Source: Klebsormidium nitens (Eukaryota > Streptophyta > Klebsormidiophyceae > Klebsormidiales > Klebsormidiaceae). Taken from it: a stretch of DNA of 64,000 nucleotides. Location of the stretch: NCBI GenBank assembly GCA_000708835.1, contig DF237433.1, forward strand, positions 1 to 64,000. Reading direction: 5' to 3'. Shown here one piece after another: positions 24,001-34,600 of the stretch (within the stretch, counting starts at the first letter, position 1; the number at the start of each line of letters is the position of its first letter). The notes beneath the pieces were generated by a model, which worked only from the letters and a program-made list of their open reading frames with translations, searched no databases and was not told the origin of the DNA. Position numbers and translations under genes: made by a program.

Positions 24001-24646
24001 TGCACAGGTCTACCGTCAGATGAATGTTGTCATGAGGAAAAAGAATCTCGGACTGCGGTGGTGCGAACCACAGTGTCTACCTTGAACCAGAAGCTCCAGC
24101 ACTCTGCTCGACTGCAGGCAACACTTGAATGCTATTGCACATGTCTGACTTTGAGAGAACATCACTAGATGCTGCTCCAAGGCTTGTAGCAGTCTTCCAC
24201 TATCTTCAACACCCAAACACCAAAGCAAGAGACATATCCCAAATCTGCTGGCTGGAGCCGCTCCTCCCCTGTCCCGGATTGGGTGGAGCAACAGGTAATG
24301 GTTGAAGAAAGGCGCTCTGAGCCAATGCAATCACCTGCCTGCTGCCTGCATTGCACAATCTCAAAGGCCACTAAACACAAGAGTCAACATGCTTGGCAAA
24401 ACGATACGTACCTGCAGACAGCAGCCGGGCCTTTTCGTCCCGCAGCTGCTCTTTTTCCTTGCGCAGCTGCTTCTCCTTATCCCGCAACTGATCCTTTTCC
24501 TTCTCCCAACGCTGCACCTCACTCTCATTGCCAGCCGCTTCCGCACGACCAATCTTCTCTTTTGCTTCCTTAATCTCTGTTGAAAGAGCATCAATCTCTT
24601 CGTTCACCTTTGCGACTTGCAACTCAACAGCCTGGATAGCATCCAT
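21045..24646 (-). CDS. Crinkler-RHS-like effector protein (P-loop ATPase + REase-like domain)
   Basis: Six exons, minus strand: 24646-24412, 23125-22880, 22741-22561, 22408-22312, 22165-22038, 21813-21045. All are GT-AG and phase-consistent, about 551 aa, ATG to TGA. Residues 1-78 form a charged coiled coil (KEKDQLRDKEKQLRKEK). The ATPase has Walker A IIGNPGIGKSIFGYLL (split by an intron after the first PG), then YLVDGLNPMDV and VLVTSPDPRIYK. Next come WTWEELESC and RWGGIPRFVLEK, hallmarks of the RHS/Crinkler family. The C-terminal domain (LRGNLWEGFCHARLI, then QPNVLFQITVSKRHDLK) is the divergent restriction-endonuclease-like module. Family members are proposed to act on nucleic acids in the nucleus, as transposon-derived or effector proteins. 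No ubiquitin-like header was found here. Confidence 0.85.
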
Positions 24647-24649
24647 TTC

Positions 24650-25697
24650 GATTCTCTCTACCTTCAGTCTCTAGGACAGACCAGGCAGCATCTGGAAGCA
24701 AAATGCAAAGAGGAGAGAAGTGCTGATCTCCCGCCCCCTTCCCAGCCGAGATGATTGATGTCTAGAAAAATACTCGCAGGGATGGAGATTGCATGCGCCT
24801 GAGATGGTCCTTGAATGACGAGGACTCGTAGACAGGACAGGTACCAAGGCTTTCTGACCCGTACTAGCAGGATCACAGGAAAGAAAGGACGATCAGTGGT
24901 AAATCGTGTTTGATCGATGCTCTCGAAAGCGCTCCATGGCAGATGCGTTTTTCGAAGCTTTTTCTTTGCAACCGCCTTAACGCGCGCTGCTCGCGCTGTC
25001 TCTGCAATTAGGTTTCGGACGGGAGATTAACCGTGACTCCCAAAGTCTCGCTTCGCGGCCGGTTCGTTGTCCTACAGGCGACCTTCGTGCGGGCGGCATC
25101 GGGTCTCTCCGAAAGAGGGGGACACGTGGCACAATGTGGTTGGCCCTTTTTATGCCGTTAAACAGATGGTTAGTTGTATCCTAGGCAAGCGATTCTCTAC
25201 CGGGTACTCTGGGTACTCTACGGGGCGCCAGTCCCCGTCCGACGGTTACCCGGAATGTGGGCGTAGGCGTCACGCCGGCGGCATCGCCGAAGCGCGACGG
25301 CGGCACAATTTGGGCAATTGCCGTCGATCTCAAATGCACTCCCGAGTGCAGGCGCCCACTTGGGCCTAAAGGCACCCTGAATCAGTGCTCGACGACTAAA
25401 AAAGTGCAGCCCGGCCAAGATAGGTGCCCGGTTTGGCCTCTCACGTGGCAGTCAAAGCCATTTTTCAGCGTAACCCAACGCGGGTGGCATGCAAACCGCA
25501 ATTCAGAAGTCACTTTCCATAACTCTCGATTTCGTGCATGAAGGGTAGGTAAGCGCCATGAACGGTGACGGAAACACTTAACTAATAACCTAAACCATAG
25601 TTTGCAAGCTCCGCACCCATACCCACCCTAACCCCCTAATTAACCCCACCCGTCCCAGTTACCCTTCATGGCGCTAATACCCTTTTTAGCACAGATT
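24650..25697. other. Intergenic stretch with dispersed repeat and inverted repeat, no gene recognised
   Basis: Holds the second copy of the dispersed repeat (25085-25170). Near 25540-25680, 'gcgccatgaacggt' recurs in inverted form as 'acccttcatggcgc', around a pyrimidine-rich stretch of CCTAA/CCAC type. The assembly gap follows directly, consistent with repeats that were hard to assemble. Confidence 0.5.
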
Positions 25698-26101
25698 NNN
25701 NNNNNNNNNNNNNNNNNNNNNNNNNNNNNNNNNNNNNNNNNNNNNNNNNNNNNNNNNNNNNNNNNNNNNNNNNNNNNNNNNNNNNNNNNNNNNNNNNNNN
25801 NNNNNNNNNNNNNNNNNNNNNNNNNNNNNNNNNNNNNNNNNNNNNNNNNNNNNNNNNNNNNNNNNNNNNNNNNNNNNNNNNNNNNNNNNNNNNNNNNNNN
25901 NNNNNNNNNNNNNNNNNNNNNNNNNNNNNNNNNNNNNNNNNNNNNNNNNNNNNNNNNNNNNNNNNNNNNNNNNNNNNNNNNNNNNNNNNNNNNNNNNNNN
26001 NNNNNNNNNNNNNNNNNNNNNNNNNNNNNNNNNNNNNNNNNNNNNNNNNNNNNNNNNNNNNNNNNNNNNNNNNNNNNNNNNNNNNNNNNNNNNNNNNNNN
26101 N
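25698..26101. other. Assembly gap (404 N)
   Basis: Unknown bases. Any reading frame crossing it is meaningless. Sequence right of it looks like the 3' end of a retroelement, so the gap probably hides repetitive DNA. Confidence 0.99.
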
Positions 26102-26295
26102 AGAGCGGTGCATGGATTTGTTTGTTGGCCAGTCCGCATTTAGTCTGCGTCATTTTATAGGTCAGGAGAACCAACAGAGGGTTGCTAGCTTTGTTAGAGA
26201 GGCGTTTAGGACTCGAGACTACATTCAGACCTTGTCTCATGAGCCACCCATGGCTCCTACGGGACTAAAAAATAAATTGATTGATTGATTGACCC
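26102..26295 (+). mobile_element. Probable 3' end of a non-LTR retrotransposon
   Basis: The frame after the gap reads SLRHFIGQENQQRVASFVREAFRTRDY, similar in style to C-terminal tails of non-LTR element polyproteins (a run of hydrophobic and basic residues ending with F..EA...R). It stops at LKNKLID within a short 'attgattgattgattga' tail, typical of LINE 3' microsatellite tails. The body would lie in the gap. No target-site duplication can be tested. Confidence 0.35.
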
Positions 26296-26974
26296 TTAAT
26301 AGGCTTGATTCATGTACCGTAGTTAATATCAGATCGAATTTCACTGTGCGGTCTCGGTTTACGACTCATACGAGAGGGAGTTCTTTTCAAGGGCGCTTGC
26401 ATGCTGCAGCCTGCAGGCTGCAGTGCTTGATGGGCAAAGCCGGGGGGCCAAAGGGGCAGCGTCCGGTGTCCGCTACCAATTCTTGCTGCTGGTCATTTGG
26501 GTAGCCCTTGCACCAGCATCTGTAGGTGAGTATGGTAGATTTGTTGCAGGGCAAAAGCTGCGCTGAATATTCCTGGACTGGGTTGTTTCCGGATTGCTCC
26601 CTGTGAGAACCAAAGAGCGCTTGATGATGATAATTTTCAGGGCTTTAATAAATCCTGAGCTGTGAATGACTAATGCACTCATGTACCTTGTTTTTTGCTC
26701 GTTTGTTGGCCTAGTATGTTCTGTACAGTACAGCAAATGATGGATGTCGTAGATTAAACACATGTACCCATGATATTTGCGAGGAGGCCATTTCAAGAAG
26801 CAAGGTGCAACGAAAGAATGAGACACAGTGTTAGTTATAGATCTGCATATCTTTGTACAAAGTATTCTTTATCAAAAGGCACTCTTTCCTCTCCCTCCCA
26901 AAAAGATATTGCTTTAAATGCCATCTCTCATCCATCAATCATTGGCCTTGCAGGTAGCCTTTGTGAAATCTACC

Positions 26975-29724
26975 ATGGCTGGATTTGCAACTTGTCTGGA
27001 TACAAGGATGCTACTTCTGGTAATCTTGTGGGGGTTTAGTCTCACGTGCAAAGTGCAGCCTGCCACCATGGAGGATGTTGGCAATCTGGTCCATGGTCCC
27101 CTCTGGAATCAGACAGAGATTGATCTTTCCAACAGCAACCTTGTCGGCCCCATCCCCACAGCGCTTAGCAGACTGGTGAACCTGACCTACCTCAACCTTT
27201 CCAGCAACGCCTTCTCAGGCCAGATTCCTCCTAGTCTTAGTAACCTGACCAACCTCGCTTACCTGGACCTCTCCTTCAACAAATTGTCTGGCTCTATTCC
27301 CCTTGAGCTTGGCAACCTAGCCCATCTTAAGTGCTTAAATCTCTCTGTTAATGGCCTCTCTGGCCCCATTCCTATGCAGCTTGATAATCTCACCAACCTC
27401 ATGTTTCTCTCCCTATTCCAGAACCAGTTGTCAGGCCCAATTCCTACAGCTTTAGGTAGTCCTGTCATTACGCACATCGATCTTTCCAACAATAGCCTTT
27501 TGGTCCCATCCCCTTGCAATTGGGCAACCTCACAAGTCTGACTTACCTTGACCTGTCTTTTAACAGGCTCTCGGGCCCCATCCCAAATGAGTTGGGTAAA
27601 CTGTCTAGTCTTACTGACCTCTTTCTCAATAACAATTATCTTTCGGGCTCCATCCCCCTTGAGGTCGGCAATCTTGCCAAGCTTTCCATTCTCTCCCTCT
27701 CCTCGAACAGATTTGCTGGCCCCATTCCCCCAGAGCTTGGCAGCCTAACTAAGCTCACCATTCTCTCCCTTTACAATAACAACCTTTTCGGTCCACTCCC
27801 TCCAGAGCTCGGTAGCCTGACCAAACTTACGGGGCTCGACCTGAGCAACAACAATTTTTCCGGTCCCATACCCCCAGAGCTTGGCTCTCTGACCAAATTG
27901 GCCGTGCTCATCCTGCACAACAACGACCTCTCTGGCCCCATTCCCCAAGAGCTCGGCAACCTGACCGAGTTTATCTGGCTAGAGCTGAACAACAACAATG
28001 ACCTCTCGGGCCCCATCCCTTTGGAGCTTGGCACTTTAAGCAAGCTTGAGGCCGTCGACCTCTCATCGACAAACACAACTTTCGATACCTTCAGCTTCTC
28101 GCACTGGAAGAACCTTTCGGTGCTGAGTCTTCCTGGCCCGCCCCCTCCCTCAATCCATGACACCAATACACTGTATTTGACTTTTGAGATCAACAATCAG
28201 ACAACAAAAGGTCTAGACTTGTCACTAGTGCCGGACTCGTGCAAGTTTGTAAGCGTGAGGGGCCCGCTCACCTACCTTGAAAGCATTCGTTTTTGGGGAG
28301 GTTGCGAGAAGGGATGCATCGTTAACTTGGCAAGCACAAGGGCGAGATTATCTGGCAGCACGCGGCGGAAAGTGTGCTTAAGCAAGATTTCGGTTTTCCT
28401 CAATGGGGACATTCCTGACGGCGTCGTCGAATATGTTACCGATGGGGTGCCTCGAAATAGAAACCTTCTTAAGAACGAACAGGGGTTGATCTTCAACTTG
28501 ACGGACCCGAATTTCGTGGACGAGATCGACCTGGGGCCCAATGGAAGAGCGTACACGGGGGTCGGGTTCTCGCGGGTCCAGGCGGGCAATCTGTGCGGCT
28601 ACCCCGAGGCGAAGATGGTCGCTGCTTCCGTGTTCGGCTCGGCTGCCGTGCTTCTCGTTCTGGCGACCTTCGCCATCATCGTGGTGGCTCGGTGGCGCCG
28701 TCGGATCCGCGGAAACTCCTTGAGCGAGAGCCGCTATCACATGTGAGTCAATGCTCGTCCGTCATCCATGATGTGTGGTGCACGAGGGGCTCGTTTGATA
28801 CACCACTACGTTATATTTGGATGCTTGTTGGTCACGGGGGTATTGATGTTGCACGAAGGGCTCCTGTGTTCTAGTGTATCCTAGTGTTGCGAGCAGAAAG
28901 TAGTTAGTCTGAGACGTTGACAATTAAGCAGTCACAAAAGAGTGCACTGTCTCTCTTGCAGTTTGAGGCAAGGTGGCGTCTATTTGTGGGGAGCCGCTCG
29001 GGCAGTCCTGCCGGTGGTGGACCTTGCCACAGACTTCCTGGTGTTGAGCGAGGTGTGGGGTGCGTGGCCGATGTGGGTGTTGTTGGCGTCCGTCGGCGCA
29101 CCCTTCGCGTTCGGGGCTTACGTGCTGGCCAAGGCTTGGGCGTCGGCCAGGACACCCTTACTTAAGTGGAAGGGCATGCGGGTGCGTTGGTTGTGGCCGC
29201 TTCCGGAATTGGGCGAGGAGCGGCTCAAGTCCGAAGGCACGAATGCGCGGTACTCCTGGCTGCTCGCGATCGTCCTTCTGCCCTTGGGGCTGGTTGGCAT
29301 CCTCGTCCAAGACCTGCTGTCCGTGGCGGAGCGGTTCGGGGTCCATCTGGCGTGGGGGGACGAGATCGTCGTTTTCGAGCGCTACCACGAGTCCCGGGTG
29401 ATGGTCGAGCTGCTCCTGGAGTCCTTGCCACAAGCTGTATTTCAGACCGGACTCTACATCATAGGGAGCTCGAGGGCGACGCGCATCTACATCGACGAAC
29501 GCATATTCGTGCAGTCTATCGTAGTCTCTCTGTGTAGCATGCCCATTCACTACTGCACTATGTTATGGGAGGCGGTCTACGAGGGAAAGACATTGATGAG
29601 GGTGTTTCTGGACCGTTTCGAGAGTGCGGGGCAGCCGATCATTGTGACGGTCACGCCGACCAAGGATGAAGAGGAGATGGGGAGACTGAGCTTGAATAGC
29701 CAATTGAAGGCACAACATACCTAG
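26975..29724 (+). pseudogene. LRR receptor-like protein fused to XK-related (XKR) membrane domain; one frameshift
   Basis: Exon 1 26975-28742, exon 2 28962-29724 (TAG). The junction CAC AT|T TTG keeps phase, with donor gtgagt and acceptor ctctcttgcag. The start has good context (taccATGG) and a signal-peptide-like segment (MLLLVILWGFSL). About 14 plant extracellular-type LRRs follow (LxxLxLxxNxLSGPIPxxLG). The reading frame shifts by one base near 27498-27502, and the LRRs resume in the next frame from about 27514. A membrane segment (VFGSAAVLLVLATFAIIVV) and basic stop-transfer precede the intron. Exon 2 resembles XK-related proteins: PVVDLATDFLVL, then LLLESLPQAVFQTGLYI with several hydrophobic helices. 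XKR relatives include phospholipid scramblases. The frameshift may be decay or sequence error. Confidence 0.7.
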
Positions 29725-31670
29725 CCTGTAACATCTGGCTTGTACAAATAATCTAAATAGTGTGAGGGAAAATTGCTATCATGCATGGTTGGTCATCCTT
29801 TTAAACGATCGAGATGCACCTTGTAACTCTAGCATGTGTCTCTCCCTCTAGCGTGGCTTCTTCCGGTTAGCAATCTGCCGGTTCAAGTTGACACTGCGTG
29901 CATCATATTGCATATTTCAGGACATTTAGTCGAACAGACGAGTCAGTTTGAAGGCTGCAGCTAGATGGCCTAAATGTGTGCGGTCGACGGATTCAGCAAA
30001 ATCCCGATCGCCCGAATGCAGGCCAGCCCAAGTCAGAGTTGGCGAGCAACGACAAGCTTCAGCTAGATTAATACGGAGACTAATGCATGCGTGACTGATC
30101 GAAAGAAGCTCCAGGCCCCTGCTGGCAATGACCACGGGAATCATTGCAACGTCAGAAGCTGCGAGATGAGAGTGAGATGTGGACGCAACAGATGAGCCCG
30201 GTATATAAGGGTTCCAGGAAGAGAAGGGAATTGAACGGAGGAAGATCATGGAAATAGCTCGGTCATACATTCAGAGGTTCTCGATGCATTTTAATCCGCT
30301 AGTCGTAATCTTGATAGTATAGATGTGTGCAGTGGGTGTGACAAAGTTTTGTGTATCATACTATACATCCTATACACAAATTGCCCCGACGCCGGATCTG
30401 GATTGCCAGTGTGTCGAGGAGAAACTTTTGCTCGCCTTCTGCTCAGACCGTACCGAATTAACATGATAAGTGCACACGTTTGTGACTCGTGCATCCGACT
30501 TCTTTATGCGCGTGATCTGAAAATGTTTGCGGCACACATTTGCTAGCGTATCAAGCATGGGCCTCGATCACGGTTCGACTGGACTTTCAGCTTCTTTGGG
30601 AGCAATTTGCGATTGGGAATTTCAGTGCTAAGCCGGGAAGCTGCTTTTTGGGTCATCACGCAGGCCCCGTTTCAAATTGCATAGGCCCCGTTTCAAGGGT
30701 CTGTCAACTGCAATGAGGGTTTTGAGCTCAAAACCCTAACTAGTACGTTGGGGGTGCCCTAACCGGGGAGGTCGCGGGCCATGCAAGATTCCTGAGCCTC
30801 TGACTACAACATCATTAGCTTTTCCAATTGCACACATGGTAGTATACATCCGGCTAGCTCACTGCCAGGCTTTTTGGGGTAGCTAGAAAGATCATGCATG
30901 TGAGTTTGGAGTCTTCTGAATCATGATCATTGATACGTTAACATACTGTATGCAGTGATTTACACTCCGTCAACATCATGCGCGGCATGCATTTGCATGC
31001 ACTCAGCCGCCTGAGTCCTCTGTTGATAGAAGCTGGTACCTAGACAAAACTCATCTAAAGCCTGTCTGGTTCGGGCCAGCGAATCGACACCCTCTCTTAT
31101 TTCGCCTTGAATTTTGCGTGGCCTAAATTCATGTTAGATGGCCACTATGCTGCGTGTTGCTATACTAAGGCTGGAACCACTGCCTGAGAGCTTTCGGAAC
31201 TTGGCTGCAATCCTTGCATACAGAATGTACACACATGTCGTTGGAGAATTTCTGTGGGAGTCTGTGTAGACAAGAATCGTGTATACACACTCTTGTCTAC
31301 ACAGACTCCCACAGAAATTCTCCAACTTAGCAGCGTCCTTAACTTCAGACTTAACTTGAGATTATAGACCCTGGTGGCCTGGCTAGCCGTTTTAAGCTTG
31401 GTTCAACCACTCTCTGATTGATTTATTGCCAACCGTGCGTGGATGGACTTAGCCACTAGCTTCAATGTCTTGAGGGTGTCTCAGCCAACACTTTGCTTGC
31501 CCACTTGTACGCAGGTTCTAGCACAATCGTACGCTCTCGAAAACGAGGGAGGCTTTTGTGCCTTACTCGTTACTAAGTTATTGCAGCGTCTATTGATTAA
31601 CAACTCGGATTGTCGGTCCAAACGCTAATTCTGTACAACACCAATGCAGCCTCCTCATAAAGCATATCGG
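29725..31670. other. Intergenic stretch; perfect 36-bp inverted repeat, otherwise no gene recognised
   Basis: No supported coding region. Short microsatellite-poor AT-rich DNA. A TATA-like 'gtatataagg' lies at 30200, but no gene could be assigned to it. The only notable structure is the hairpin at 31240-31326. Confidence 0.5.
31240..31326. repeat. Perfect 36-bp inverted repeat with 15-nt loop
   Basis: Left arm 31240-31275 and right arm 31291-31326 are exact reverse complements; the loop is atcgtgtatacacac. The arm begins gttggagaatttctgtggga. If transcribed it forms a stable hairpin. It could be a MITE, a small-RNA precursor or an assembly fold-back. Confidence 0.85.
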
Positions 31671-34600
31671 CTACGCCACTTTCTTTGCTGTGGGGTCAAC
31701 ACCCGCCGTGTTGTCTGCATTTGCAAAAACTGCTTGTTTCGTCCTGAACTCCTTTTCCCGCAGTTTCTTGAGCTCCTGCCGGTTGCTATCCAGAACCCTG
31801 TCCACGTCCTTCTGCAGCAATTTGGAGCTTTCGCTCAGAAACGGCAAGAAAAACAGATTGTTCAAATCATCGCTTTTGTCGTGAACGATCAACGCTCAAG
31901 GCGAGACTTAAGCAAGACTCAAAGCGAGACTCAAAAGATCTAGTATTTTCTGCGGATCAAGTTTGCTTGTCTGCGATTGTTGTTTAGAGCAACAAGTAGC
32001 TCGCATGATACAACGGGTCAGAAAAATTTGCGCAGAGAGTAACTAAAGCCCTGAGTTCTTGCTGCACGAACCAGAACTGTCACCACAGATCAACAACCTG
32101 GGGCGGAGAAGTTCAAAGGTATTTATGAAACGACATCAGTGCCCCACTTAATGAAAGTTGACTCGGAAGTAAGAAAAGGGACATGCGTTTGAACAATGTA
32201 AGAACGAAACTATGCACCGAGAGACGCAGAGACGAGAGAATTACCTTGTGAAGCCGATAGATTTCCGCAAGGGGCTGAGTCGTGCCAGCTGCCGTCATGA
32301 CCGGTTTAATGAACACTTTGGGCAGTAGCCAATGACAGATGCCCTGCATTAAATGCCCGGCAGACGATCAGACGGTCTGTAAACCATTCGTCAGAAGCCG
32401 ACATTCTGCAGCTAAGAGCTAACGGTCGGAGTTGGCAGTCAGGACCTCCAACGATGGAGAGCAGCTTGTTCATCGGACACTTTTGCTAAAGTTCAAATTG
32501 CCAGGACAAAGCTTTTGGTCCGAGGCAGAAAGGTAAGTGGTCGCAAGGCTATCTGGGCATCGATGTCAAAACCCAAGCGCACCTCTCTGAACACGCGGAT
32601 CGCGTGTCCGAGCGCCAAAGACACCTCATGGGCGCTTGACTCTCGGACAGATCAATAGTGAATGCTCGTCGTGGCTAAGCCTCATTTCAAACCTACATAG
32701 TTTCTTGCTTACTTCCCCCTCAGCGTTCAAAAACACACATTTCTGAACATGCGGTTCGCGTTTCGGGGCGCCGAAGACACCTTCACAGTGCCGGAGCCTC
32801 GGACAACTCCGGTCGATGCGTGCCCTTCGAATTCCAACCGTCATTATTCGACACAAGCCAATGCTAAGAGTGAGGCTCTCAGCGAAGCGTACGACACAAA
32901 AGAACAAACGAAACGAGCGTACCTGTCTGAAAATGCGGATCGGTTTTGCGAGCGCCAAAGACACCTTCATCGGCGCCTGACTCTCATAAAGATTCATCGA
33001 CAGCGCACTTCGCTGCTACTCCCCTCCCCTAATCTTTCCATATGTTTTCCACCCTTTTCTCAGCTTTGAAACGCACCTGTCTGAACATGCGGATCGTATT
33101 CCCAAGCGCCAGAGACACTTTCATGGGCGCTTGACTCTCGGATAAGTGCAGTCAATGGATCCCTTCAAAAATCCAGCCGTCATCATTCATCAGATTCTAA
33201 ACTCAACGGTCGGAGGCTGGCAGCGAAGCGTACAACACACAGAACAAACGAAACGAGCATACCTGTCTAAACATCCGGATCGCGTTTCCGAGGGCCAGAG
33301 ACACCTTCATGGGCGCCTGACTCTCGGACAGGTCCACCAGCGCGTGGCCCTCAGGAACACGTAGCGCCGAGTACCGCTCCAGGACGCCCGGCAGCTCCGA
33401 GGCGTCGCTCTGCACGGAACGGAAGCGGAATCGTAAACGGAACGGTCAGCGATAAAGGTGACAATATGCTTGACTCTCGGACAGGTCCACAAGAGCGTGA
33501 CCCTCAGGAACGCGTAGCGCTGAGTAATGTCCCAACATGGTGTCAATATCGGACAGTGTACGAAAGCGTGTCCTTCCAACGCGCAGGACACTTTCAGTGG
33601 CGCTCCAAGACGCCCGGCAGCTCCGCTCTGTGCGGAACGGAAACGAAAACGAAGCATCGTGAAGCTGATTGTGTTCTGAACTGGCATCTTGACACCGTTT
33701 TCATACTTTACCGAGGGAATCTGGAATTTTGGAGGGCCAGTCGGCATCAAGCGAAGATCAGAGCTGTGCCTTTATGCTCGAATGCTCCTTTAAGGCGGAC
33801 CAGCGCTCAAGGAAGTAGATTTTCTTCAGCCAACGGGGGTGAGAGCAGCAAGAAGGACGCGCAGCCCTCGACTTTTTCTTCAACCTAAAAACTATCAAAC
33901 GTCCCAGAACTGTCGAATCAATGGGCGCTTACCATGCCTAAAAGGAGCGACGCGAGCGCGGCCGCGTCGGCGAGGGAGGTGTTGCAGCCCTGCCCGATGG
34001 AGGGGCTCGTGGAGTGTGCGGCGTCGCCCATCAGAACAGCGCGGCCGTCCGCATCGTGATATTGGCTGCACTTAAGCTGCAAAAAAGCGTCCGAAGATCT
34101 CAGTCAGGTCCAAGAAAACGTCCGAATGCCGAGTGGGTGTCGGAATGTGCTTGAAGGGACCTCTTCTTCTTGTTGTAAATGCGCACACAGAAAATCCGAC
34201 TTCTGTGAAGCGAAGCGTCGTCCATTAGGACAGCGCGACCGTCCGCACCGTGGTACTGGCTGCACTTAAGCTGCAACAAAGCGTTCGAATATCGCTGTGG
34301 CTGTCCAGACAAGCGTCCGAGACTTTTGACTTCTGTGGAACCTCGCCAGTTTCGAATCGTGCGACCGTTTGCGTTGCGTACTGGCCGCACTTGAGCTGCA
34401 AACGAGCGTCCCTTTCTGCGGTTTGATTATCCACTCTATCGAATCCTGTTCTCATAATCTAAAATCGAAGGAGGAATTCGCTTGCGTAAGTTGGCGCCCA
34501 TCGAAACCATGGGATCGCCCGCATCATGGTACTGAATGCACGTGAGCAAGCGTCAGGAGATAGGGGATGTGGCTGCAGATGACATTCTTGTGAGATTGGC

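Noticed and set aside
25640-26288. Long frames spanning the N block on both strands
   Set aside because: They consist mostly of unknown bases; only the short real ends can be judged.
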